Below are positions 42,096 through 49,761 of a stretch of DNA of 64,000 bases, in pieces. Source of the stretch: Actinomycetes bacterium (lineage in GTDB: Bacteria; Actinomycetota; Coriobacteriia; Coriobacteriales; Eggerthellaceae); NCBI GenBank assembly GCA_023394615.1, contig JAEXAI010000015.1, positions 124,001-188,000 on the forward strand, read 5' to 3'. Within the stretch, counting starts at the first letter, position 1; every line of letters starts with the position of its first letter. The position numbers were made by a program, and so were the translations under genes. The notes beneath the pieces are model-generated. The model was not told the origin of the DNA and did not search any database. It was given only the letters and a program-made list of their open reading frames with translations.

Positions 42096-42136
42096 AAACC
42101 TTACAGATACCTATTGAAAACCTTACAGAAACCTAT
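42096..42136. repeat. 22-bp spaced direct repeat upstream of the DUF559-like gene
   Basis: AAACCTTACAGATACCTAT (42096-42114) is repeated as AAACCTTACAGAAACCTAT (42118-42136), 18 of 19 bases identical. Spacing of 22 bp, two helical turns, and position just upstream of the minus-strand gene suggest a protein-binding site. Confidence 0.6.
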
Positions 42137-42212
42137 CGCAAAGAAACGCATGCCCGTGCACAGCCATTTGCTACCTCCCTCGCTAGAGACAGCATGCTCC
42201 AGACCGGGTTCG

Positions 42213-42608
42213 TCAATTCCTTTCCTCGGCCGAGTCTGTTACTGCAATTGCAATAGCGGATGCGCAGTCGCCTTCGTGTGTTATTGAAAGGAATATCTGG
42301 TGAACCTCCGTATATTCAAGGTAATGCGCGAAGTCGCCGTACATATTGATGTGGGGTGCCCCGTGAAGATCATGAATTACTTCGATTATGCGTGGGTCTT
42401 TCCAGTGATTAGGAGAAATGCCACATACGGCTTTCGTCACTGCTTCCTTTGCCGCGAAGATGCCAGCAAACGATTCTGCTGGTATCGCCTTGCTTGAGGC
42501 GTGCTCGCGTTCGGAAGAGGAAAAAGTTCGCTGCTCAAAGGCGTGCATTTCAAGCATGCGCTCCATCTCGGGTACATTCACCATGTCTATGCCCACCCCG
42601 ACAATCAT
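42213..42608 (-). CDS. Holo-[acyl carrier protein] synthase (AcpS-type)
   Basis: A 131-aa phosphopantetheinyl transferase that would move phosphopantetheine from CoA to the Ser of an acyl carrier protein. AcpS landmarks are visible: VGVGIDMVNVPEM (metal-binding Asp), ERTFSSSER-like segment, and IFAAKEAVTKAVCG (catalytic Glu and Lys), then HGAPHINMYG and FLSITHEGDCASAIAIA. The ATG at 42608 is preceded by AAGAAGAG and lies 4 bp from the kinase stop. It closes an operon whose first gene encodes an acyl carrier protein, so that protein is its likely substrate. It could also be the cell's general AcpS. Confidence 0.85.
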   Translation of the reverse strand: MIVGVGIDMVNVPEMERMLEMHAFEQRTFSSSEREHASSKAIPAESFAGIFAAKEAVTKAVCGISPNHWKDPRIIEVIHDLHGAPHINMYGDFAHYLEYTEVHQIFLSITHEGDCASAIAIAVTDSAEERN

Positions 42609-42612
42609 CGCT

Positions 42613-43746
42613 TTACTCTTCTTCGCACTCATGAAGGCGTTCGGGGGACCATACGGGGATGCCGGTGTACGCAAGAGGTCCGTGCTCCAACGCGTGCAGT
42701 GCACCATGGGCCAGTGCTTCCATCTCGAATTCTCCGGTAAGCACTTTAATGGGTGCAATCTTTTCCGCCCAGCGTCGGATGCCTTGAGTTAGGTACTCAT
42801 CATGTGCGATGCCCCCCGTGAGCACGATGGCATCGCAGTGACCCTCAAGCGCCACATACATAGCACCTATGTATTTTGCAATCTGATAAATGAAAGCATC
42901 GTATACGTTTTTGGCATAGATGTCGCCTTCCTCGATGCGTTTTACTATCTCGCGAGCATCATAGGTGCCCAACAGATCCACAAGCCCGCCTTTTGAGCGT
43001 ACGAACCTCGTTGCGCTTTGGCGCGTCTCTCCGCGTTCCATGGCATCAAAGGCGTATTCAATCATGTCAACCGCAGGTATCGAACCAGTGCGCGTTGGGG
43101 CCATGGGTCCATCGCCGTTCAGGTTGTCATTGGTGTCGACCATGCGGCCCTTCTGGTGTGCCGTTACAGAGACTCCGCCTCCAATATGGCATACTATCAG
43201 GTTCAATTCCTCATAAGGACGTCCAAAATCGTCCGCAACATGCTTTGCCGTCTCCTTCTGGTTCAAAGCATGTGCATAGCAATTGCGGTATTTCCCCGCT
43301 ATTCCCAAAAGGCGTGCAACCTGCCGCATCTCGTCCGTGGCGGGGCTGTTAGTCATGAATGCGGGTTTTCCTGTTTGCAGGCTTAGCTGATAGCAAATCT
43401 GGCAAGCTAAATTGGCTGGATGGCTGGAGAAGATTTCGTCATGGGCTTGCTGTACCATAAGCGCGTTCACTTCAAAGGTGCCTCCTATGTGGCTTGCTTG
43501 CCCGCCACCCCTTCCAGAGAATGCGTTTATTTCTTCGAGTCTCACCCCATGGTCAGCAAGAGCCTGTTCAATCTGCTTGATGCGAAAAGGAATCGAGTCA
43601 TTGTTGCAGGAGAATTCTGCAAGATCCCCATCAGTCAAATCTAGGTTGAGCTTCCATAGGCATTCTTTTTCTTCAAATAAAGCAAGCTTGGTCGAAGTCG
43701 ATCCAGGATTCACGCATAGTATCAAACCGCATCGTTTTCCCATCAT
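42613..43746 (-). CDS. buk: Butyrate kinase-type acyl kinase
   Basis: A 377-aa kinase of the acetate/butyrate kinase fold (ASKHA). Visible motifs are CVNPGSTSTKLALF (phosphate 1), NLIVCHIGGGVSV (phosphate 2), NGDGPMAPTRTGSIP, typical of Buk rather than AckA, and IVLTGGIAHDEYL. It makes a carboxylate and ATP from an acyl phosphate. The ATG overlaps the stop of the phosphotransacylase gene in an ATGA, and AAGGAGAG precedes it. The branched or short acyl preference cannot be read from the sequence. Confidence 0.9.
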   Translation of the reverse strand: MMGKRCGLILCVNPGSTSTKLALFEEKECLWKLNLDLTDGDLAEFSCNNDSIPFRIKQIEQALADHGVRLEEINAFSGRGGGQASHIGGTFEVNALMVQQAHDEIFSSHPANLACQICYQLSLQTGKPAFMTNSPATDEMRQVARLLGIAGKYRNCYAHALNQKETAKHVADDFGRPYEELNLIVCHIGGGVSVTAHQKGRMVDTNDNLNGDGPMAPTRTGSIPAVDMIEYAFDAMERGETRQSATRFVRSKGGLVDLLGTYDAREIVKRIEEGDIYAKNVYDAFIYQIAKYIGAMYVALEGHCDAIVLTGGIAHDEYLTQGIRRWAEKIAPIKVLTGEFEMEALAHGALHALEHGPLAYTGIPVWSPERLHECEEE

Positions 43747-44774
43747 TGTAGACTCTCCTTGACTCGATGAGAATGTGCAGATGCGCGCACGCAGGACATG
43801 GCGATATTCCCAATAATTTCTTCAACGCTTGCCGAACGGGAACAGTCGCAAACGATTCTTTTGAAGCCCTGCAGAAGCGGCCCATAAGCAGACCCTTTTG
43901 CGAATAGTTGAACTCCTTTCACCATCAAGTTCCCTGCGTTCAGGTCGGGCCAGACCACAATGTTCGTCTTTCCTGCTACGGTGCTTTCCCGGGAGACCTT
44001 CTTCTTTGCGCTCAACGGGTTTAACGCTGCATCAAGCTGGAATTCGCCGTCTATGGCAAGGTCGGGTCGCATCTGCTGTGCTTCGGCGACTGCGCGACGC
44101 ACTTTTTCGACTAACCCTCCATCGGCTGAACCCGCTGTCGAATACGAAAGCAGTGCGCAACGGGGGTTCCAGCCCATAAGGTCTGCGACCGAGTCGCAGC
44201 AGCTTATGGCAATGGATGCGAGCTGCTCGTAGGTTGGATTGGCGCAGACTGCAGAATCTCCAAATGCCAAAAGGGTCCCTTCACTTCCTGCAAATCCCGG
44301 GATATCGAATATGCCGAAAGATGAAGGAGTCATGATGCCCTTTTCAAGCCCTATGAATGATTGTGCGGCAAGAATAACATCTCCCGTGCTCGCCTCGATT
44401 CCTGCGAACGCAACATCAGCATCTCCTGTGGACACAAGCGCCATCGATAGGTTCAATGGATCTTTCAGACGCCTTCTCGCTGCCTTTGGGCCAAAGATTG
44501 CCCCATCGATTGATGCGTACTTGTCTGCTATGTATCCAACCGTATCCTCGTCTGTGGGTTCGATGATCCGAATGCAATTAGGCGAAATGCCAGATGCATT
44601 CAACTTTTCCGTCAATAATTCTCGGTTTCCAATGAGAATGGGTTCAGCAATGCTTTGTTCCAAAACTGCGCACACTGCTTGGAACATAGTGTCGTTATGG
44701 GCTTCTGGAAACACGACACGTTGCGGGTTCTCCTTGGCGCAAGATATGAACGCGCTTGTAAGGCTTCGTTCCAT
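43743..44774 (-). CDS. Phosphate acyltransferase (Pta/Ptb family)
   Basis: A 343-aa protein of the phosphate acetyl/butyryltransferase family. It shows RVVFPEAHNDTM at the start, IIEPTDEDTVGYIADKY, STGDADVAFAGIEASTGDVILAA, LLSYSTAGSADGG, ELQ-type DGEFQLDAALNP and NIVVWPDLNAGNLM, all of which are family hallmarks. It swaps CoA (or possibly another thiol carrier) for phosphate on an acyl group. AAGGAGAAACCTC precedes the ATG at 44774. It overlaps the butyrate kinase gene, and the two would form an acyl-thioester to ATP route. Confidence 0.9.
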   Translation of the reverse strand: MERSLTSAFISCAKENPQRVVFPEAHNDTMFQAVCAVLEQSIAEPILIGNRELLTEKLNASGISPNCIRIIEPTDEDTVGYIADKYASIDGAIFGPKAARRRLKDPLNLSMALVSTGDADVAFAGIEASTGDVILAAQSFIGLEKGIMTPSSFGIFDIPGFAGSEGTLLAFGDSAVCANPTYEQLASIAISCCDSVADLMGWNPRCALLSYSTAGSADGGLVEKVRRAVAEAQQMRPDLAIDGEFQLDAALNPLSAKKKVSRESTVAGKTNIVVWPDLNAGNLMVKGVQLFAKGSAYGPLLQGFKRIVCDCSRSASVEEIIGNIAMSCVRASAHSHRVKESLQ

Positions 44775-44939
44775 GAGGTTTCTCCTTTCTGGAAAGGTGA
44801 GGTCGACTGTGTGACGTGCGCAAGTCGGCCTCACCCGTGATATGGGCATTCGCTTGCAGAAAGCCGATGCGACAAGTTGTCTTCAATGGGCCTTCTGTCT
44901 AGGTAACCTTTGTGCAGACCTTGTTTCCCGTAAACGGCG

Positions 44940-46727
44940 TTAGCGGACTATATAGTCTCCCACCTGGTATTTTGGTGGAATGACCGGTATCTGCAGATAG
45001 GAGTCGTACTTACCACCTGTATGGATGATGTGTCTGCCTGCATTGTTCGTCTCGTGGATGGTTGGGAAGAACCAGCTTTCATCGCGCACAAAGCGCGGAG
45101 CCACGTTCACACGAATCTGCTCTCCCTTATGCCAGAAGCGACTCGTGACGTTTAGTTCGATATCGCAGCAGACAATCTGGTCGGCAGAGAGCTTCTCTTC
45201 CTTTTCATGCGACTGCACGGGATGCCACTCGGTGGATAGTTTGGGATCAAGCGCTCGATGGGAGACGCGGAATTTGCCCCATGTTCCCGGATCGTTCTCG
45301 CCGAACACATTTGTTGGAACCACAGTGCCGTTGGCGTCTAGCTTCTGCATGTATATGAAAAGATCCATATCATCGTTACCATCTGCTTCTACCCATAAGC
45401 GAAGCATTGGGTAACCGGTAATCTCGGTATCCTCTGTAAAGGTAAGATCGAAGTTTGCCTCACCGGTCTGGGCATCATAGGTTACGCTTGACTCAATCGG
45501 TACCGGGCCCCTGTGCATCATCCCATCGTGAGCATCTAGGTACAGCTTTGTGTACTCTGTTCGCGCAAGAGGGAACTCACCTTCGGGGCGGTCAGTCGCA
45601 TAGTCGAAGTCGTAGGCATCCATCACCTGCATGCGCACTTTGGGTGTCAGTTCCCATCCGTTGTAGATATTCTTGAGATAGCGATCATAAAAGCGTTTAA
45701 GATCCTCGCGATATTTCGGGTCGTTGAAATCGGGCCACTCGAATTCACGATGGAAGCGAATCCATTTCATTCGGCTGTGCATGCGCTGAAATGCTTCCAC
45801 AGTGCCACGCAGGTGCATGGGGTGTTGGAAGCCAGCACCTACATAGGCAGGAATGCGAATTTTGTCAAAACAAGCTATTCTGTCACGCCAGTAGTCATTG
45901 ATTAACGGGAGGTTCCGCACTTGAGGAACGGGGTCTTCAACAAGGCTCACATCGCTGCGCATTGACCCGTAGATCATCAATCCGAAAAGCGTGAAAGGTA
46001 TGCCTCCTGGACGGAATGACTCACGGTACATGTCAGACAAACCTTCCCAAGGAGCTATGCAGGCAAGATGCTCGGGCTGTTCGGCTGCGGTGAACCATTG
46101 CCCCATTGCCAAGCCAGAATTGCCGCACATGCCCACCTTGCCGTTGCACCAAGGGAATTCAGCGATGTAATCGATGCAATCCGCACCGTCTTTTCCATAC
46201 TGTGAATTGAACCCCGTGAACTCGCCTTCAGAATGCCCCACGCCCGGCGCATCGGCGCTTACCACTGCGTATCCGTTTCTGCACCAATAGGACGGGTCGG
46301 CTCCTTCGAAGGGGGCCATAGTGGATATGGAACCTTTCGGCATGCCCATTGCTTGATGCAGGCCTGGTGTCACCTTTGCGCCATGCCAGTGCCTCTTTCC
46401 GAATGGTGTCCAGTTGAGAATGATTGGCAAATTATTGGCGTCTTTCGGATGATAGACATCCACATATATCTTGCGCCCATCGCGCATGGGGACTTCAACA
46501 TCACGTTCGTAGATGATGTCCCCATCAAGCAAGGTGGTCTCTGGCTTGAGCTCGTCATAAAAATTTGTTGCGAAACCCATGGAGAGCGGTTGTTTGCGGA
46601 AGACGAGTTCGTAATCGCCATCGTCATAGTGCACCGTTTTTGTGATGGTTTCTGCATCATTGATGAAATGCTTGTGCGCATCTGCCATCGCAAGATCGTC
46701 TGCATCTCGCTTCTTGTCAACTGCCAT
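44940..46727 (-). CDS. S15/CocE-NonD family alpha/beta hydrolase
   Basis: A 595-aa protein with an X-prolyl dipeptidyl peptidase (S15) core and a C-terminal jelly-roll (PepX_C) domain. Landmarks are ERDVEVPMRDGRKIYVDVYHP, RNGYAVVSADAPGVGHSEGEF, the nucleophile elbow MCGNSGLAMGQW (Ser at about residue 204), and the beta-rich domain with GEANFDLTFTEDTEITGYP and QIRVNVAP. The CocE group hydrolyses esters or amides. No signal peptide, so it works in the cytoplasm. It lies 46 bp after the acyl carrier protein gene, with GAAGGAAAC before the ATG. Confidence 0.87.
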   Translation of the reverse strand: MAVDKKRDADDLAMADAHKHFINDAETITKTVHYDDGDYELVFRKQPLSMGFATNFYDELKPETTLLDGDIIYERDVEVPMRDGRKIYVDVYHPKDANNLPIILNWTPFGKRHWHGAKVTPGLHQAMGMPKGSISTMAPFEGADPSYWCRNGYAVVSADAPGVGHSEGEFTGFNSQYGKDGADCIDYIAEFPWCNGKVGMCGNSGLAMGQWFTAAEQPEHLACIAPWEGLSDMYRESFRPGGIPFTLFGLMIYGSMRSDVSLVEDPVPQVRNLPLINDYWRDRIACFDKIRIPAYVGAGFQHPMHLRGTVEAFQRMHSRMKWIRFHREFEWPDFNDPKYREDLKRFYDRYLKNIYNGWELTPKVRMQVMDAYDFDYATDRPEGEFPLARTEYTKLYLDAHDGMMHRGPVPIESSVTYDAQTGEANFDLTFTEDTEITGYPMLRLWVEADGNDDMDLFIYMQKLDANGTVVPTNVFGENDPGTWGKFRVSHRALDPKLSTEWHPVQSHEKEEKLSADQIVCCDIELNVTSRFWHKGEQIRVNVAPRFVRDESWFFPTIHETNNAGRHIIHTGGKYDSYLQIPVIPPKYQVGDYIVR

Positions 46728-46773
46728 GTCGTTTCCTTCCCTTCATTCCTGAGAGTTTGTTATAGGCGAGGCT

Positions 46774-47043
46774 TTAATCCCCGTATGTCTTTCGGTAGAC
46801 GTCTTCGACGAATTCAATCGCCTTGTTGATGGTGCGGCCTTCGCGCCGAAAATCTTGGTACTGAAGTTCAATGTCGAATTGCTCTTCAAGTGCTGCGATA
46901 ATGGGAAAGTACTGTTGCGATGTTGCTTTAAGCTCATCGATAAGATCCGCGTTTGCGTTTACCGATAATTCTTCTTCGGTTTTATTGAAAACCTGTGCCA
47001 TCGACGCGAGCATTGTTTCTCGTATCTCTTCGGAAATCGTCAT
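46774..47043 (-). CDS. Acyl carrier protein with an atypical attachment motif
   Basis: An 89-aa acidic helical protein with the acyl carrier layout: helix 1 (IRETMLASMAQVFN), loop, NADLIDELKATSQQYFPIIAALEEQFDIELQ, and a last helix INKAIEFVEDVY. The phosphopantetheine Ser would be in A-T-S-Q-Q where ordinary carriers have D-S-L. The neighbouring residues A-x-S, ALEEQFDIE and spacing to the end are conserved. GGGGG precedes the ATG by 6 bp. It is first in a minus-strand operon with a hydrolase, phosphotransacylase, acyl kinase and AcpS, and divergent from a TetR gene. Confidence 0.82.
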   Translation of the reverse strand: MTISEEIRETMLASMAQVFNKTEEELSVNANADLIDELKATSQQYFPIIAALEEQFDIELQYQDFRREGRTINKAIEFVEDVYRKTYGD

Positions 47044-47289
47044 TTCAAGCCCCCTTTCATCTGGGTCTGCTAACTTTGCATGCCGGCATCAACTAATCTA
47101 GAGCGCAGCGTTTTTTGGTGCCACTACACGAACTGGTGCAGTGTTGCTTCAACTACATGACGGAGAAATACGTTTACAGAGCGACAGTTTGTGCCGATGT
47201 GTTGCATCGCTATCTGCGCAATGGGCAAGAATCGGAATGGGAGCGTACACTGATAAGGACATTGCCTGGAGCCATGTATGGAGGTGCCG

Positions 47290-47847
47290 ATGAATCGCCC
47301 TGATACCCAGCAACAGATACGCCGGATGCTCGTTGAACTTCTTAAAGAAAAGCCCATAGAAGCCATTAAAGTTACCGAACTTGCTAGTCGTATCGGCATG
47401 AATCGCGTTACTTTCTACCGACATTACGAATCGGTATTCGATGTGCTGCAAGAGCTTGAAGATGAGTTCATCGAGAAAATGGAAAACCTCGCAAAAGAGA
47501 CGATGAATATCTCCCTTGACGATCGATTCTTTGTTAAGCCGGAGCCTACGAATTTGGCTTGCACAAGATACACGCTCGAACACAGGGATCTTGTGCTCGT
47601 ATTGCTTGGACCATACGGAGATGAATCATTCCGATGGCGCTGCACAAGGATTGCCCGCAAGTACCTTGTGGGAAAGGCCATAGCACAAGGCTACATTCAA
47701 GAGAACAGCGATGAGATCGGCGATTTTTTGGTAACGGGATTCGTTGGGATGCTTAACAACTGGCTTAAAAATGAACAGCGGATAAGTGCGGAAGAGTTCT
47801 CCGTCCTGACGTTTCGTATGATCTTTGGTTACTATCGAATGCGATGA
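47290..47847 (+). CDS. TetR-family transcriptional regulator
   Basis: A 185-aa repressor-type protein. The N-terminal helix-turn-helix (about residues 10-55) has IEAIKVTELASRIGMNRVTFYRHYESVFDVL, the usual TetR string with the T-F-Y-x-H-[YF] core. The C-terminal half is helical with ISAEEFSVLTFRMIFGYYRM and should bind a ligand. The ATG at 47290 has GGAGG 5 bp upstream; an ATG 12 bp earlier overlaps the site. It is divergent from the acyl carrier protein operon, 245 bp away, which it probably controls. Confidence 0.88.
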   Translation: MNRPDTQQQIRRMLVELLKEKPIEAIKVTELASRIGMNRVTFYRHYESVFDVLQELEDEFIEKMENLAKETMNISLDDRFFVKPEPTNLACTRYTLEHRDLVLVLLGPYGDESFRWRCTRIARKYLVGKAIAQGYIQENSDEIGDFLVTGFVGMLNNWLKNEQRISAEEFSVLTFRMIFGYYRMR

Positions 47848-47935
47848 TGCACATCGTGTAGGGAGAGTGGCAAATGTGCTTCGGTTCCGTATCCGGAGGC
47901 ATAAAGGGCGTTCATGGAGCCAAGGAAAAGCATCT

Positions 47936-47986
47936 CGCCAAGAGAGTGTCACTTGAGCAGAGCGTGTGGTGTTCTATTACGCAAAA
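47936..47986 (+). repeat. Dispersed repeat, copy 1 (with 57331-57380)
   Basis: About 50 bp of similarity with a second copy near 57331. Shared cores are CAAGAG, CACTTG, AGA-CGTGTGGT and TTCTATT-CGCAA. Both copies lie downstream of plus-strand genes. Confidence 0.55.
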
Positions 47987-48015
47987 TTTGGAAACTATCA
48001 TTTATTGCGTAATAG
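47974..48015. terminator. 11-bp perfect inverted repeat, possible hairpin terminator
   Basis: CTATTACGCAA (47974-47984) pairs with TTGCGTAATAG (48005-48015) over 20 unpaired bases. It lies between the TetR gene and the convergent ATPase gene. It includes the end of dispersed repeat copy 1. Confidence 0.5.
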
Positions 48016-48113
48016 GAGCCAGTATGAAGATAAAACGTGACCGGTGTCTAAACCAGCTGGTCGAACGTCGTAGAAATGAATCCATAAAGATTATCACCGG
48101 AATCCGGCAGTTT

Positions 48114-49424
48114 CTAAGAGATCGTCAGCCAGAGCTGTGCGTTCCCCACCAGGTAGAGTGGAACGTTGAGCAGCCAGCTTTCTTCTCGATAGTCGGAAAG
48201 AGAGAATCTGCGTGCGTGCACTTCCGGGTATTTCTCATGGAAGATTCGCAGGCTCTTCGCTTTCAGGTTTTCTGCAGCCTTGACTTCAATTGGGTATACC
48301 GCCCCGCTTTTCTGGACGAGAAAGTCAATCTCCCCGCGCGAATTGTCGGCCGACCAATACCAGGGTGCCAGTCCGCAGGCACCGATGAGTTGCTGGCATA
48401 CGTACTGTTCGGTCAGCGCCCCCTTGAATTCCTCAAACAACCGATTGCCCTCGATGACGCTACGTGCGTCCAGGTCACTCATGGCGCCAAGAATTCCCAC
48501 GTCAAGGGTGAAAACCTTGAATGCGCCCGTGTCCCGATATGCAGATAGCGGAATTCCGGGTTTTGTCACGCGCGGCACGATGTGGGCAAGCCCTGCACGA
48601 GAAAGCCAGGTGATGGCGCTTTCGAAATCTTTGGCGCGGCTGCCCTTTGCGATGCGACCGAACACGAATTTCTTATTCTCTTGGGCCAGATGTGCAGGCA
48701 GCGATTCCCATACGGCAAAGACGCGTTCGGCCTCGCGCGCTGTCAGATGTTTGGTGAAATCGCGTTCGTAGTCAGCGATAATTCGCTTTTGAGCTGCACG
48801 AGCTTCCGCATAATTCGCCTCTCTGCCGAATAACTCTACGGCTTCGGGCATGCCCCCAACATAGTAGTAGTTCTTTAACAGAGGCTCGAGTTTCGATTGG
48901 AACGTAACGGCCATAGAAGGGTCGTTGTTTGCGAGGATATCCGCCATTGGCTTGCCTGCTTGGGCTTGCACGAATTCTTCAAAGGAGAGGGGATACAAAT
49001 CGAGGGTTTCCACTTTTCCAACAGGGAAGGAGCCGCCTTCATGCAGCGCGATGCCCAGAAGCGATCCGGCGGCGACGATGTGGTATTCGGGGGCGTTCTC
49101 GTTGAAGTATTTGAGTGAGGTGAGCGCCTTGGGCACCTCCTGTACTTCATCAAGCACGATAAGCGTGCTTTGGGGGTCGATGGGCACGTCCGATTCGAGC
49201 TGCAGGCCAGCAATGAGTCGCGCGATATCGTAGTTGCCCTCAAAGAGTTGCGTCATGGCAGCATTGTTGTCCATGTTGATGTAGGCAGTGTTGGTGTATT
49301 CGCGACGACCGAATTCCCTTAAGAGCCACGTTTTGCCCACCTGACGCGCGCCGTTGATGATGAGGGGCTTGCGTTTCGGACGGTTTTTCCAGGCGATGAG
49401 CTTTTGCATGCAGGAGCGTTCCAT
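48114..49424 (-). CDS. AAA ATPase with DUF4143 C-terminal domain
   Basis: A 436-aa protein of the AAA_14 plus DUF4143 type. Walker A is INGARQVGKTWLLREFG, Walker B is STLIVLDEVQEVPKAL, and the DUF4143 domain (about residues 200-430) has DFTKHLTAREAERV, VFTLDVGILGAMSDL and EIDFLVQKSGAVYPIEVKA, a nuclease-like E-x-D-F-L/E-V-K motif. Genes of this kind occur in many copies in anaerobes; a possible link with toxin-antitoxin or mobile elements is suggested in the literature, but the function is not known. GCGAGG precedes the ATG. Confidence 0.88.
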   Translation of the reverse strand: MERSCMQKLIAWKNRPKRKPLIINGARQVGKTWLLREFGRREYTNTAYINMDNNAAMTQLFEGNYDIARLIAGLQLESDVPIDPQSTLIVLDEVQEVPKALTSLKYFNENAPEYHIVAAGSLLGIALHEGGSFPVGKVETLDLYPLSFEEFVQAQAGKPMADILANNDPSMAVTFQSKLEPLLKNYYYVGGMPEAVELFGREANYAEARAAQKRIIADYERDFTKHLTAREAERVFAVWESLPAHLAQENKKFVFGRIAKGSRAKDFESAITWLSRAGLAHIVPRVTKPGIPLSAYRDTGAFKVFTLDVGILGAMSDLDARSVIEGNRLFEEFKGALTEQYVCQQLIGACGLAPWYWSADNSRGEIDFLVQKSGAVYPIEVKAAENLKAKSLRIFHEKYPEVHARRFSLSDYREESWLLNVPLYLVGNAQLWLTIS

Positions 49425-49476
49425 GGCTTGCCTCGCAATCTGATGATTTCCAACAAGGCTATCATATAATTAATTA

Positions 49477-49530
49477 CACAAATAAGGACGTAAAAGTGCT
49501 AATAAATGCACAAATAAGGACGTAAAAGTG
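49477..49530. repeat. 22-bp direct repeat, two copies, 32-bp period
   Basis: CACAAATAAGGACGTAAAAGTG occurs identically at 49477-49498 and 49509-49530. It lies upstream of the minus-strand AAA/DUF4143 gene, next to the AT-rich stretch TATCATATAATTAATTA, which could be a promoter on either strand. Confidence 0.85.
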
Positions 49531-49686
49531 TAAACAAGCGCATAAGTCAGGTTGGATGCAAGCTATTCACCTCAGTTCATTTTGCAAGCGGCACTATAGG
49601 CGGGTGGCTCGAGAACGGCCAATATCCTTGGTGTGACGACAACCTCATTGTCAAGGCATCACTCGCGACGCCGTCGTCTGCCAGAG

Positions 49687-49711
49687 CATGATAGCGCGAT
49701 GTGCTATCATG
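49687..49711. promoter_or_regulatory. Perfect 9-bp dyad, likely operator of the PucR-type regulator
   Basis: CATGATAGC (49687-49695) is the reverse complement of GCTATCATG (49703-49711), with 7 bases between. It lies about 50 bp upstream of the likely start of the regulator gene, a good place for autoregulation. Confidence 0.5.
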
Positions 49712-49761
49712 AACCCGTTCGATTCTGCGGCATATCCTGGGGCACGAAAGTCGAGGGGTCT

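Larger units (their letters stand above)
49425..49761. other. Divergent intergenic region with direct repeats and a dyad
   Basis: About 340 bases between the ATPase gene and the PucR regulator. It holds two 22-bp direct repeats (49477-49530) on the ATPase side and a perfect 9-bp dyad (49687-49711) on the PucR side. The plus-strand frame of the regulator is open upstream to 49633 but shows no ribosome site there. Confidence 0.6.
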
